From an uncultured Prevotellaceae bacterium (lineage in GTDB: Bacteria > Bacteroidota > Bacteroidia > Bacteroidales > Bacteroidaceae): 43,490 nucleotides of DNA. The stretch lies in the NCBI GenBank assembly GCA_902776545.1, contig CACYQO010000020.1, positions 1 through 43,490 on the forward strand. Direction: 5' to 3'. Numbering within the stretch: the first letter of the stretch is position 1; every line of letters starts with the position of its first letter. Position numbers and translations under genes: made by a program. The notes beneath the pieces were generated by a model. It had not been told where the DNA came from. It did no database searches and was given only the letters and a program-made list of their open reading frames with translations. Shown here in pieces: positions 26,772 through 35,676 of this stretch.

Positions 26772-26801
26772 TTGTCATGTCGTTTTTAATTCGTAACTTA
26801 G
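26772..26801 (+). promoter_or_regulatory. Probable promoter of the GDP-mannose pyrophosphorylase gene
   Basis: TTG at 26772-26774, 19 bases, then TAACTTAG at 26794-26801, one mismatch from TAnnTTTG. The start codon lies 26 bases downstream. The sequence between the tRNA promoter and this site is A+T-rich, with nothing else recognisable. Confidence 0.5.
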
Positions 26802-26827
26802 TAGACGAATAAATCAGATTAAATACC

Positions 26828-27916
26828 ATGACGATAAGTGATAAGAGTTATTGCGTAATATTAGCTGGTGGAAAGGGTAGAAGACTCTGGCCATGCAGCC
26901 GTGAGCAGTATCCCAAACAGTTTATCGACTTCTTCGGGACTGGAAGGACGCAGCTTCAGGCTACTTTTGACCGTTTTGCCCGTATCTTACCTGTTGATCA
27001 TATTTTTATAAACACCAATGAGACCTATGCGCATATCGTGCGTGAACAGCTGCCTGAGCTCCCGCTGGAGAATCTGATGGCAGAGCCTATCTACAGGAAT
27101 ACTGCGCCGAGTGTGGCATGGGCAGCCCATCGTATCCGTCGGTTGTGCCCGGATGCCAGTCTTATTGTCGCTCCGTCCGACCAGATGGTTCTGAACGAAG
27201 AGGCATTTGCCAAGAACATTGCCGATGGCGTGGCGTTTGTGGAGAGCCGTGACGGGCTACTGACGATGGGCGTTAAGCCTACGCGTCCTGATCCTGGCTA
27301 TGGTTATGTGCAGTTGGGTGAGGTGATTGGCGACTCTTTGAATAAAGTCAAATCGTTTACGGAAAAACCGTCCCGCGAGTTTGCCCGCATCTTTATGGAA
27401 AGCGGTGAGTTCTATTGGAATACAGGATTGTTCCTGTCGAATGTCCACTTCTTGCTCAAGTGTTTCGACGAGCTGCTGCCTTTTGTACTCCGTAAGTTTG
27501 ACCAGGAGCATCCGACATTTACGATAGAAGAGGAGGAGAAGTATATAGCAGAGAATTTCCCGTTGTATCCTAATCTGTCGATTGACTATGGCATTCTGGA
27601 GAAGTCGGATGAGGTCTATGTGATGAAATGCGACTTCGGATGGGCTGATCTTGGTACATGGCACGGTATTTATGAGGCTAAGCAGAAGAGTGAAGACGAC
27701 AATGTGGTGATAGACAGTGACGTGATGATTGACAACAGCCGTAACAATATCATCAAGCTTGAAAAGGGCAAGTTAGGCGTAATCAACGGACTGGAGGGCT
27801 TCATTGTTGCCGAGCATGACAACGTGCTGCTCATCTGCAAGAAGGAAGACTCCTCGGCACTTGTGCGAAAATACGTCAATGAAGTATTGCTAAAGAAAGG
27901 AAGTGAATATATCTAA
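26828..27916 (+). CDS. manC: Mannose-1-phosphate guanylyltransferase
   Basis: 362 residues. Makes GDP-mannose from GTP and mannose-1-phosphate in the cytoplasm for surface glycans. The nucleotide-binding signature VILAGGKGRRLWPCSRE is at 9-25, followed by YPKQF (28-32), and the sugar-nucleotide motifs FTEKP and the acidic FGWADLGTW are present. It has the short form of the family and lacks the C-terminal isomerase domain of the bifunctional 470-residue enzymes. Monocistronic: it is isolated between its own promoter-like sequence and a terminator, and convergent with the HIT gene. Fucose and mannose supply for capsule or O-glycosylation would be the expected role in Bacteroidetes. Confidence 0.9.
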   Translation: MTISDKSYCVILAGGKGRRLWPCSREQYPKQFIDFFGTGRTQLQATFDRFARILPVDHIFINTNETYAHIVREQLPELPLENLMAEPIYRNTAPSVAWAAHRIRRLCPDASLIVAPSDQMVLNEEAFAKNIADGVAFVESRDGLLTMGVKPTRPDPGYGYVQLGEVIGDSLNKVKSFTEKPSREFARIFMESGEFYWNTGLFLSNVHFLLKCFDELLPFVLRKFDQEHPTFTIEEEEKYIAENFPLYPNLSIDYGILEKSDEVYVMKCDFGWADLGTWHGIYEAKQKSEDDNVVIDSDVMIDNSRNNIIKLEKGKLGVINGLEGFIVAEHDNVLLICKKEDSSALVRKYVNEVLLKKGSEYI

Positions 27917-27921
27917 AAGTA

Positions 27922-27960
27922 ACGGGGAACAGCGAAAGGCTGCTCCCCGTCGGTTTTTTT
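27922..27960 (+). terminator. Terminator of manC
   Basis: A 12-base stem (one mismatch) pairs 27922-27933 with 27939-27950, then seven T at 27954-27960. It lies 6 bases after the manC stop and 9 before the end of the convergent HIT gene, which it may also serve. Confidence 0.85.
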
Positions 27961-27968
27961 ATGATGGT

Positions 27969-28364
27969 TTATTTAGAAAACTCTGTATAGATCTTGTCTG
28001 CTATTTCCTTGAACTCTTCCTGTGTCAGCGTCAGTTTTTCTTTTCGGAAGTCAACATCTGTTTCGGTGTTCATGGGAATCAGGTGGATATGTGCGTGAGG
28101 AACCTCCAGGCCTAAAACCACTTCTGCCACTTTCTTGCAGGGGAATGCAGCGCGAAGAGCCTTTGCCACTTTTTTGGCAAACACCTGAAACTCGGCAATC
28201 TCATCGTCTTCCATGTCGAAGATATAGTCAACCTCGCGGCGAGGTATCACCAGTGTATGTCCTTTGGCAACAGGGTTGATATCAAGAAAGGCATAGAACT
28301 TCTCGTTCTCGGCACATTTGTAGCTGGGAATCTCTCCAGCAGCGATTTTAGAAAAAATACTCAT
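27969..28364 (-). CDS. HIT-family nucleotide-binding hydrolase
   Basis: 131 residues from the ATG at 28364 (MSIFSKIAAGEIP), the usual start of the family; an upstream in-frame ATG at 28391 adds nine atypical residues and overlaps the intergenic gap after greA. The histidine triad HAHIH is in VPHAHIHLIP near residues 90-94, and LDINPVAKGHTLVIP is the conserved substrate-binding strand. Proteins of this HINT-like branch hydrolyse adenosine phosphoramidates or dinucleotides; the exact substrate is unknown. It follows greA after 19 bases on the same strand, so the two are cotranscribed. Confidence 0.9.
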   Translation of the reverse strand: MSIFSKIAAGEIPSYKCAENEKFYAFLDINPVAKGHTLVIPRREVDYIFDMEDDEIAEFQVFAKKVAKALRAAFPCKKVAEVVLGLEVPHAHIHLIPMNTETDVDFRKEKLTLTQEEFKEIADKIYTEFSK

Positions 28365-28383
28365 GATACAATAGGTGTTAAGA

Positions 28384-28851
28384 TTAATCAATGGAAATCT
28401 TGTCTATTCGCAGGGTGATGGTACCGCGTGGAATCTGAATCTCAGCGGTGTCACCGACCTTCTTGTTGAGCAGTCCCTGGGCAATGGGAGTCTTGATAGA
28501 GATTTTCCCTTCACGCAGGTTTGCCTCTTGCTCGCTGACGATGGTGTAGACCATCTTCTGATTGGTCTTAATGTTGGTCAGCTCTACCTTAGACAATATC
28601 TGGACAGCATCGGCACTCAGACGGGAGGTGTCTACAATCTTTGCCTCTGCAATGGTCATCTTCATCCGGTTGATCTTGTCTTCCAGATGTGCCTGTGCCT
28701 CTTTTGCTGCTTCATACTCTGAGTTTTCACTCAAATCACCCTTGTCGCGTGCTTCGGCAATTGCTGCAGAAGCCTTCGGGCGTTCTATCGCTTCAAGACG
28801 TTGAAGCTCGGCCACGAGTTTATCGTAGCCCTCTTGTGACATGTATGCCAT
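28384..28851 (-). CDS. greA: Transcription elongation factor GreA
   Basis: 155 residues. Rescues backtracked RNA polymerase by stimulating transcript cleavage. The start MAYMSQEGYDKL is canonical. The coiled-coil tip carries DLSENSEYEAA (about residues 39-49), whose acidic residues hold the catalytic metal in the polymerase secondary channel. The C-terminal FKBP-like domain ends in GTITLRIDKISID. First gene of a two-gene unit with the HIT hydrolase. Its leader of about 100 bases contains a stem-loop at 28900-28922 that may act as an attenuator. Confidence 0.96.
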   Translation of the reverse strand: MAYMSQEGYDKLVAELQRLEAIERPKASAAIAEARDKGDLSENSEYEAAKEAQAHLEDKINRMKMTIAEAKIVDTSRLSADAVQILSKVELTNIKTNQKMVYTIVSEQEANLREGKISIKTPIAQGLLNKKVGDTAEIQIPRGTITLRIDKISID

Positions 28852-28899
28852 AGTGCTTATCTTTTTTATTTATGTTCTGAAAATAACAAAAAACTAAGA

Positions 28900-28922
28900 A
28901 TTCCGACATCTTCTGTCGGAAT
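28900..28922 (-). promoter_or_regulatory. Stem-loop in the greA leader
   Basis: ATTCCGACA at 28900-28908 pairs perfectly with 28914-28922 around a five-base loop. On the minus strand six bases separate it from a TTTTTT run, so it could be a leaky terminator between the greA promoter and the start codon. Confidence 0.5.
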
Positions 28923-28958
28923 CCTGTCTTTTTAAGTTAGTGTTTTCTTTGTCTGGTG

Positions 28959-28989
28959 CAAAGATAGATATATTTTTTTAATTGACAAA
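28959..28989 (-). promoter_or_regulatory. Promoter of greA
   Basis: Minus strand: TTTG (28989-28986), 19 bases, TATCTTTG (28966-28959). Full consensus match; transcription should start near 28952. Confidence 0.75.
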
Positions 28990-29011
28990 ATTTTATGTCA
29001 AAATAAATTGT

Positions 29012-32000
29012 TTAAATCGTTTTATAACAGCCCTTTTCCCGAATGAAATCCAAGAGGCCTGCAAACAGCGGGTTGTGGCGTAGCGTTTGCTCGTTACCTG
29101 TCAGTATCAGTTGGCGGCGTGCTCTTGTCATTGCCACATTGAGTTTCCGGTCAATGGTCACCCCGTCTTCCTCAAAGCAGTTGCTTGTCAGGAAATCGAG
29201 CTGATAGTTGTGCTGTATGGTAAAGGAATAGATGATGACGTCACGCTGGCTGCCCTGGTAGCGTTCCACCGTGTCGATGCTGATTTGTTCGAGTGGCTTT
29301 ATCCCTAATCGTTCGATTTCCTTCCGTATCATGGCAATCTGATTACGGTAGGGAACGATGACACCGGCGGTCTTGTCAGGGTCGAAGTCTTCTTTGTATA
29401 GATTGTAAACGCGAAGCAGTTCTTGTGCAACTATGGCGGCTTCGCTGGTGTTCACCTTGTCCGACAGTTCCGGCTGATAGCATTTTTCAGAGGGAATGAA
29501 CACCAGTCGCGGCTTGTCGGAAGTCTCTGTCTGGTGAGGGAGTGGGACAGGTTCTATCCTTTCGTGCCGGTAGAAAGTCTGACAGGGCCATCTGGATATT
29601 TCCGGATGCATGCGCCCTTGGCGATGCAGGATGCCGATAAACGATTCTCTTCCTTTGTTGTGTTCGTGCCGGATGAGCCGCTCGAAAAGCGAATTACGGC
29701 AGTTGGTCAGTCCGATTTCCTGAAGCAGCGGGTTATCGACTCTCGACTCCTCTTCGCTCTGCTGGACAACAGCAGGCAGTTGTTTATGGTCGCCAATCAG
29801 AATGAACCGTGCGATGGCATTTCCCGGATAATGGGCAGCCAGCAAACCAATGATGTTCGGTTCGAGAATCTGACTTGCCTCGTCGATGACGGCCAGTGAA
29901 AAGTCTTTGATGGCGAAGATGAACGGGCGGGAAATCATCGTTGAAGTCGTTCCCACTACCACACGGATGTTCCTCAGATAGTCCTGCAGCTCATATAGTC
30001 TGGGATGGTCTTCCACCGCCTGACTAAGCAGAAAAGGCTTGAATTGCGGGTCGCAACTAAACTCGCTGCCCAGCCTGACAAAAGGGATGCCGGCTTTGCA
30101 GAGCATCTCACAAATCTCATCCACTGCCCGGTTGGTGTAGCTCATCAGCAGGATGGAGGCATCTCCGCGTGCCGGAGATGCCAGTTCTTCCTCTACAATG
30201 AACCGGAGTGCCATCGATGTCTTGCCCGTTCCGGGAGGTCCGACCAGCAGGAAATAGTCGAGCGCCTGCTTTGCCTTCAGCAGTATCTCGTCGTAGTCGG
30301 GATGATAGCTGCGTGAAAGTTTCAGCCTGTCATCACGTTGCGGTTCGCGTTGTCCTAACAGCAGAGCTTTCCGATCGGGAGGGGCAGAGATGAACTGGTG
30401 CATTCCCGCAAGTGCTGCCGAGCTGGTGACGTCGCTTCCTCCATGTTCGATGGCATAACAGAGATTGTCGGGAAACAGGTCTTCCCGGAACTGACCGTTG
30501 TTCAGGTGTATTGTCAGTTGTGCAGAACTGATCTCCGTGATGACCCCTTTATGCAGGATGCTCTTGCGTACATCGGGTTCCTTGTCGGTCGGATAGGAGT
30601 ACAGATAGATCATGTCTCCTCTTCTGAAGTTAGGAAGGAAGTCGCTGTTTTGTTCCGGGACAATCAGCGTCAGCATGTCATATCCCGTGTGAGGGTCAGT
30701 CTTCTCTTTCCTGACGATGTGCAATCCCAGATAGATGTTCCCTGTTTCCAGCTTTTCTGTCAGGGGCATGTTCCACAAGTCGGAGACAGCATTGCCCGAA
30801 GTACTGGCAGTGCCGACCTTTGAGAGCAGTTGCTCCTTCAGGATGAAGGTGGCCATGCGGCAGAAATAAGCATGTTCCAAGGGCGAAAGGCTATGGAGTG
30901 GAGCCGTTATCTGCTGTAACTCAGGGAGCAGATAGCGGGTAAAGAAGAAGTCGTTGCGTTGTTCCGTGTTCATCGTGTCGGGTGTCAGCCGGTCGATGAT
31001 GCACTCGAAACCATCTTGTGCCATGTGATACTCTTCAGCAACAATCATGTTTCGTAGCTTGATAGCCTCCCGGAACAGCATCTGTAACGGCTGCACTTCC
31101 AACAGACCGTCAGGCAATGCGTATTTCGAGTAAAGCAGTCGGATGTCAGTCTGTCTGCCACTGACATGAAAGTTATAGGCGAGGATGCCGAAGTAGAGCA
31201 GCACCTGTACATAGTGTTTCTCGATATGAAGGCTCCCGTGCCTGTTCTTCTGATTTCTCTCGATGAAGATATTCCTGCCGGCTTTCTGCTCTACCAGCAG
31301 TTTCATGTCGGTTGTCATCAGGTCGACACGTCCCTGGATTCCCAGTCGTTCACAGATGAATGACGGTTCGAGGATAGCCTTCTCACGGTCGTGTTGTTTG
31401 AAGATGTCGTCCACAATCTCCCGCATGTTGCCAATCTGGCGCATCGCTTCCGTCTTGAACTCGGCGGGATTCAGGTCAGAGCACGTGGCATAGGAAAGAG
31501 CTTGTTCCCTGAAGTTACTCTTGAAAGTGTTGGATGGCTGGAAATGTTCATCGTTGATGATGCCGTCGAGAGCGGCACCGGCGAAGTTTCCGAGAATGAT
31601 GTGGCGGGTGTTGGCTCTGGGTTTCAGTCTGTTCAATGTGTATATCAGAGGATGATGCCCATAGTCTTCAAAGCAGCCCGCTAACGTACTGATGTCGATG
31701 AGGAAGTCGGGTTCCACGACAACAAGTCTGGGAATCACCGTCTTTCCATTTACTTCGCAGTCGAGCAGGTTAAGCTGCATGCCTTCTTTCAGAATGGAGT
31801 GAAGGTAGGACAGGTCGATGTACGAAGGTGTGTGCCGATAATCCACGGTCAGCAGTTCTTCCTGTCCGTCCTGGTCAATGGTGACTCTCATCGTCTCTTC
31901 ATTCCATGACTGGACGATACACCTTATATATATATAGTCTATAGAACTTCCTTCGGTAACAGGTTTGCCCGTCGGAGGAATCCTGCCGATGATGGTTGAA

Positions 32001-32353
32001 GGAATACTGGTTTCGAAGACGGCGGCAATGAAAAGGCAGAGTGCGCGGCAGTCGTAGAGCAGATCTTCGTGGGGTATGGCTTTCTGACTATTGCAGTCAC
32101 GCCGCATCTTCTGTATGGCAGCAGTATCTGCGGGCTTCACGTGATGCCGTTTACACAGAGAGTCGACTTGTGACGACAGGTTGCCGAATCCGTGGCGTGT
32201 GTCCCTCAGTCCCTCAGCACAACAGAGGAGAAGAGTCTCATGCATCTGTCGGTTTGTCATTTCAGAGGGAGTCTTGACATTCAGTATGTCGCTCACCCGT
32301 TCAAAAAGTTCGTCGGCTGTTATATTTGTGGGCATGTCAGAAGGTTCATTCAT
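29012..32353 (-). CDS. Cas4-like nuclease fused to an SF1 (Dna2/AAA_11-12-like) helicase
   Basis: 1113 residues. A PD-(D/E)xK nuclease lies at about 325-410: GRVD at 341-344 and EQK at 355-357, with QVLLYFGIL just after, as in Cas4/RecB-type exonucleases. The helicase follows: Walker A GPPGTGKTS at 705-713, DEAS at 824-827, GDHKQLP at 854-860, then VERYQGSQRDV and NVAMTRARRQL near the C-terminus. This order (nuclease, then superfamily 1 helicase) matches Dna2-like repair proteins. The iron-sulfur cysteines of Cas4/Dna2 are not obvious. Transcribed away from clpS from a divergent promoter. The first ATG is used here; the ATG at 32335 (residue 7) is an alternative. DNA repair or replication-fork processing is likely; defence use is possible but unsupported by neighbours. 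Confidence 0.8.
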   Translation of the reverse strand: MNEPSDMPTNITADELFERVSDILNVKTPSEMTNRQMHETLLLCCAEGLRDTRHGFGNLSSQVDSLCKRHHVKPADTAAIQKMRRDCNSQKAIPHEDLLYDCRALCLFIAAVFETSIPSTIIGRIPPTGKPVTEGSSIDYIYIRCIVQSWNEETMRVTIDQDGQEELLTVDYRHTPSYIDLSYLHSILKEGMQLNLLDCEVNGKTVIPRLVVVEPDFLIDISTLAGCFEDYGHHPLIYTLNRLKPRANTRHIILGNFAGAALDGIINDEHFQPSNTFKSNFREQALSYATCSDLNPAEFKTEAMRQIGNMREIVDDIFKQHDREKAILEPSFICERLGIQGRVDLMTTDMKLLVEQKAGRNIFIERNQKNRHGSLHIEKHYVQVLLYFGILAYNFHVSGRQTDIRLLYSKYALPDGLLEVQPLQMLFREAIKLRNMIVAEEYHMAQDGFECIIDRLTPDTMNTEQRNDFFFTRYLLPELQQITAPLHSLSPLEHAYFCRMATFILKEQLLSKVGTASTSGNAVSDLWNMPLTEKLETGNIYLGLHIVRKEKTDPHTGYDMLTLIVPEQNSDFLPNFRRGDMIYLYSYPTDKEPDVRKSILHKGVITEISSAQLTIHLNNGQFREDLFPDNLCYAIEHGGSDVTSSAALAGMHQFISAPPDRKALLLGQREPQRDDRLKLSRSYHPDYDEILLKAKQALDYFLLVGPPGTGKTSMALRFIVEEELASPARGDASILLMSYTNRAVDEICEMLCKAGIPFVRLGSEFSCDPQFKPFLLSQAVEDHPRLYELQDYLRNIRVVVGTTSTMISRPFIFAIKDFSLAVIDEASQILEPNIIGLLAAHYPGNAIARFILIGDHKQLPAVVQQSEEESRVDNPLLQEIGLTNCRNSLFERLIRHEHNKGRESFIGILHRQGRMHPEISRWPCQTFYRHERIEPVPLPHQTETSDKPRLVFIPSEKCYQPELSDKVNTSEAAIVAQELLRVYNLYKEDFDPDKTAGVIVPYRNQIAMIRKEIERLGIKPLEQISIDTVERYQGSQRDVIIYSFTIQHNYQLDFLTSNCFEEDGVTIDRKLNVAMTRARRQLILTGNEQTLRHNPLFAGLLDFIREKGCYKTI

Positions 32354-32366
32354 TGTTTTAATGATG

Positions 32367-32374
32367 CAAAAATA
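32367..32374 (-). promoter_or_regulatory. Probable -7 box of the nuclease-helicase gene
   Basis: Minus strand TATTTTTG fits TAnnTTTG and ends 13 bases before the ATG, so the leader would be only about 10 bases (about 27 if the ATG at 32335 is used). No clear -33 TTTG. Confidence 0.4.
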
Positions 32375-32384
32375 CGGAATTTAT

Positions 32385-32415
32385 TTTGTTTATTAGATGA
32401 ATTATACTAATTTTG
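32385..32415 (+). promoter_or_regulatory. clpS promoter abutting the start codon
   Basis: TTTG at 32385-32388, 19 bases, TAATTTTG at 32408-32415: full consensus. Only four bases separate it from the ATG at 32420, so transcription should begin at or next to the start codon, giving a leaderless message. Confidence 0.65.
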
Positions 32416-32419
32416 TATC

Positions 32420-32722
32420 ATGCCAAAAGAATTATCATCTATCCGTGAGCGGCAGTCTGTCGGTTTGCGTGAACCGCCGCGCTATCAGGTAATAATCTAT
32501 AATGACGATTTCACCACCATGGAATTTGTCGTTATGATTCTTAGAACCATTTTCCTAAAGTCAGCAGAAGAGGCCGAGTCATTGATGATGCAGGTCCATC
32601 GTTCCGAGAAAGCCATTGTAGGCTCCTATTCGTATGACATTGCCGTGTCGAGGGTCAAGAAGGCCATGAGGCTGGCACGTCAGGAGGGCTTCCCGTTGAG
32701 GTTAGAATATAAGGAGGAATAG
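32420..32722 (+). CDS. clpS: ClpS, N-degron adaptor of ClpA
   Basis: 100 residues. Delivers proteins with destabilising N-terminal residues to ClpA. The core YQVIIYNDDFTTMEFVV at about 23-39 contains the Asn-Asp-Asp residues that hold the substrate alpha-amino group, and VHRSEKAIVGSYSYDIA carries the conserved helix and the His of the binding pocket. The N-terminal extension (about 20 residues) that engages the ClpA pore is present. No other Met is available upstream of the core, so the start is fixed at 32420 despite the promoter ending four bases before it. First gene of clpS-clpA-aat; clpA begins three bases after its stop. Confidence 0.95.
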   Translation: MPKELSSIRERQSVGLREPPRYQVIIYNDDFTTMEFVVMILRTIFLKSAEEAESLMMQVHRSEKAIVGSYSYDIAVSRVKKAMRLARQEGFPLRLEYKEE

Positions 32723-32725
32723 CAG

Positions 32726-34966
32726 ATGCCGAACACAATAGAAAATACAAATGCTTTGAATAAGGCAATCAGTGAAGCCTTTGTCTTATGCAACGAGTAT
32801 CGTCATCAGTTCCTGCAGCCCGAGCATCTGCTGGTAGCGCTCGTGAATCAGACGGAATTCTGTATTGCTCTTTATGCCTGTAGCGGTGACGACCAGGAAC
32901 TGCGCAAGCAGTTGGAAGAACAGCTTCAAAAGCAGGAGCAGATGCCTAAGGGGATAGAATATGTGCCCGAGGTGTCGGAGCAGTTCCGAATGATGATGGA
33001 ACGTGCCATTCAGCATGTGCAGTTTTCAAGTGCAGAACTGCTGGATGTACCGCATGTCATCGAGGGAATGCTGGAACTGCCCGATTCGTGGGCAGCCTAT
33101 CTGCTGCGTCGTGCGATAGATGATCAGACAGAACTGCTGAGCGAACTGATTGAATCTTACTCTGTGGCGGATGAGGAGGATGATGAAGAAGATGACGACG
33201 ACACCTCTTTTGAGGGCCATGCTGCTCCTTGGCGTTCACTCGTGACATGTATGAATGACATTGCTGACACGTTTAACCCGCTCATAGGTCGTGAACAGGA
33301 GATGGAACGGACCATTCAGGTGCTTTGCCGTGCCGACAAGAACAATCCGTTGCATGTGGGAGAACCTGGCGTGGGAAAGACAGCGTTGGTATATGGTCTG
33401 GCAGCCCGTATCAACCGAGGGGATGTTCCTGAAAGACTGAAGAAATGCCGAATCTATCAGATGGATATGGGAACAATGCTTGCAGGAACACAGTACAGGG
33501 GTGACTTTGAGAAACGTGTAAAGCAGGTGATGGAAGGCTTGCAGAAAGAAGGCAATGCCATTGTCTATATCGATGAAATCCATAATCTGATTGGTGCCGG
33601 CAGGGGAGGTGACGGCTCGCTTGATGCCTCCAATATGCTTAAACCCTATCTGGAACGAGGAGATATCCGTTTCATCGGTTCCACCACTTACGATGAGTTT
33701 AACCGCTATTTTGCCCGTTCGCGCGGTATCGTGCGCCGTTTCCAGCAGATAGATATCGCCGAGCCGTCGGTTGCTGAGGCCGTTGCTATCTTGAACGGAC
33801 TGAAGGGGAAGTATGAGCAGTTCCATCATGTGACCTATGGAAAAGGTGTCATTGAGTTTGCCGTGCAGCAAAGTGCCAAGTATATGAATGACCGTTTCCT
33901 TCCTGACAAGGCTGTCGACTTAATCGATGAGGCCGGAGCATACAGAGAACTGCATCCTGCTTCGCGTGCGCCGAAGAACAGAGTGGACAAGGCTCTGATA
34001 TCCGAGATTCTTGCCAAGTTATGCAAGATTGATGCCGAGGTGATGAAGGAAGAGGATAACGAGACACTGGCTACATTGCAGGACCGTATCCTTTCGCGTA
34101 TCTTCGGACAAGACGAGGCGGTGCGTCAGGTCGTGGAGTCGGTACAGATGGCCAAGGCAGGACTGATGGAAGATAACAAACCATTGTCTTGTCTGTTGTT
34201 CGTCGGTCCCACCGGAGTCGGAAAGACGGAAGTGGCTCGTGTGCTGGCACAGGAGCTGGGTGTTTCTCTGGTACGTTTCGATATGAGTGAATACACGGAG
34301 CGGCATGCCGTAGCCAAACTCATCGGCTCACCAGCCGGATATGTAGGCTACGAAGACGGAGGTCTGCTTACCGATGCCATCCGTAAGACTCCTAACTGCG
34401 TGTTGCTGCTGGACGAGATAGAGAAGGCCCATCAGGACATATATAACATTCTTCTGCAGGTGATGGACTATGCCTGCCTGACTGATAACCGAGGACAGAA
34501 AGCTGACTTCCGTAATGTGATTGTACTGATGACGAGTAATGCCGGGGCGCAGTATGCTTCTCAGGCGAATATCGGATTCAGCGGAAAGGTGTCGCGTGGA
34601 GAAGCAATGTTATCGCAGGTGAAGAAGACGTTTAAGCCGGAGTTCCTCAACAGACTCAGTGGTACGGTCGTCTTCCGCGACATGGATCACGACATGGCCT
34701 CGCGCATCCTTGACAAGAAGCTGAAAGAGCTGCAGAAGAAACTGGATGCCCGTCAGGTGACATTGTCTCTGACGGATGCATCGCACGACTTCCTCTTGCA
34801 GAAAGGATTTACCCATGAATATGGTGCCCGTGAGATGGATCGCGTGATTGCGCGTGAGGTGAAGCCCCTGCTGATGCGTGAGATACTCTTCGGAGGTCTG
34901 CAGAAAGGCGGGAAAGCGTCTCTGGATGTTACCGAAGGGAAGTTGCATTTGATGATAGAGGAGTAA
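32726..34966 (+). CDS. clpA: ClpA, AAA+ unfoldase
   Basis: 746 residues, the usual length. Unfolds and translocates proteins into ClpP. An N-terminal Clp repeat domain (1-145) binds ClpS. An acidic linker (EEDDEEDDDD at 150-159) follows. AAA+ domain 1 has Walker A GEPGVGKT at 212-219 and YIDEIH at 281-286; domain 2 has GPTGVGKT at 494-501 and LLLDEIEKAH at 560-569. IGF at 616-618 is the ClpP-docking tripeptide, so it should pair with ClpP, whose gene is not in this window. His210 stands where Leu is common before the first Walker A. Its stop overlaps the start of aat by one base (TAATG). Confidence 0.95.
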   Translation: MPNTIENTNALNKAISEAFVLCNEYRHQFLQPEHLLVALVNQTEFCIALYACSGDDQELRKQLEEQLQKQEQMPKGIEYVPEVSEQFRMMMERAIQHVQFSSAELLDVPHVIEGMLELPDSWAAYLLRRAIDDQTELLSELIESYSVADEEDDEEDDDDTSFEGHAAPWRSLVTCMNDIADTFNPLIGREQEMERTIQVLCRADKNNPLHVGEPGVGKTALVYGLAARINRGDVPERLKKCRIYQMDMGTMLAGTQYRGDFEKRVKQVMEGLQKEGNAIVYIDEIHNLIGAGRGGDGSLDASNMLKPYLERGDIRFIGSTTYDEFNRYFARSRGIVRRFQQIDIAEPSVAEAVAILNGLKGKYEQFHHVTYGKGVIEFAVQQSAKYMNDRFLPDKAVDLIDEAGAYRELHPASRAPKNRVDKALISEILAKLCKIDAEVMKEEDNETLATLQDRILSRIFGQDEAVRQVVESVQMAKAGLMEDNKPLSCLLFVGPTGVGKTEVARVLAQELGVSLVRFDMSEYTERHAVAKLIGSPAGYVGYEDGGLLTDAIRKTPNCVLLLDEIEKAHQDIYNILLQVMDYACLTDNRGQKADFRNVIVLMTSNAGAQYASQANIGFSGKVSRGEAMLSQVKKTFKPEFLNRLSGTVVFRDMDHDMASRILDKKLKELQKKLDARQVTLSLTDASHDFLLQKGFTHEYGAREMDRVIAREVKPLLMREILFGGLQKGGKASLDVTEGKLHLMIEE

Positions 34967-35613
34967 TGGTAGTACAGCTTGACGAAGAGTTATGGTTCCC
35001 CGATCCTCATGTCGGTGATCCTGACGGAATGCTTGCCGTTGGTGGCGACTTGTCTATCGACCGGCTGCTTCTTGCCTATTCCCATGGCATCTTCCCCTGG
35101 TTCTCCTTTCGGGACGGTGATGAGCCTATATGGTATTGTCCGATGGAACGATTCGTGATATTTCCCTCAGAGGTACATGTGTCCCATAGCATGCGTACAT
35201 TAATCAATAAGAGACGCTATGGATGTTCCTTCAATCAGGATTTCCATGGAGTAATTACCCAATGCAGTCAGCTACGTATTCATGAACAGGGTGCGTGGTT
35301 AGGGGAGAACATGATTAAAGCCTATGAAGAACTTTACCGGCAGGGCTTTGCCTTGAGCGTGGAAGTGTGGGACATGGAAGACGGCAAAAAGCTCGTGGGG
35401 GGATTGTATGGAGTTACCATCGGCAGGAACGTATTTGGGGAAAGTATGTTCTCCTTAGTTCCCAGTGCCTCGAAGCTGGCACTCATCTATCTTGCCAGAA
35501 AGATGCATGGCCAAGGCATCATCGACTGCCAGTTTAAGACCAATCATTTGGAGTCTATGGGAGGAAGATATATATCATACGATAAATACATGGAACTATT
35601 AAATCAAAAATAA
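34966..35613 (+). CDS. aat: Leucyl/phenylalanyl-tRNA-protein transferase
   Basis: 215 residues. Adds Leu or Phe from charged tRNA to N-terminal Arg or Lys of proteins, creating the N-degrons that ClpS recognises. The family pattern is complete: WFPDPHVGDPDGMLAVGGDL near the N-terminus, LLLAYSHGIFPWF, WYCPMERFVIFP, then WLGENMIKAYEELYRQG, GGLYGVTIGRNVFGESMFS and IIDCQFKTNHLESMGGR. The start overlaps the clpA stop by one base, so the transferase, adaptor and unfoldase are made together. No terminator hairpin is visible in the 130 bases before enolase. Confidence 0.95.
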   Translation: MVVQLDEELWFPDPHVGDPDGMLAVGGDLSIDRLLLAYSHGIFPWFSFRDGDEPIWYCPMERFVIFPSEVHVSHSMRTLINKRRYGCSFNQDFHGVITQCSQLRIHEQGAWLGENMIKAYEELYRQGFALSVEVWDMEDGKKLVGGLYGVTIGRNVFGESMFSLVPSASKLALIYLARKMHGQGIIDCQFKTNHLESMGGRYISYDKYMELLNQK

Positions 35614-35676
35614 AGTAATGTAAATCAAGAATTAATGCGAAGAGCCATAAAAAATCATTAAAACATTTTGTAGTTA

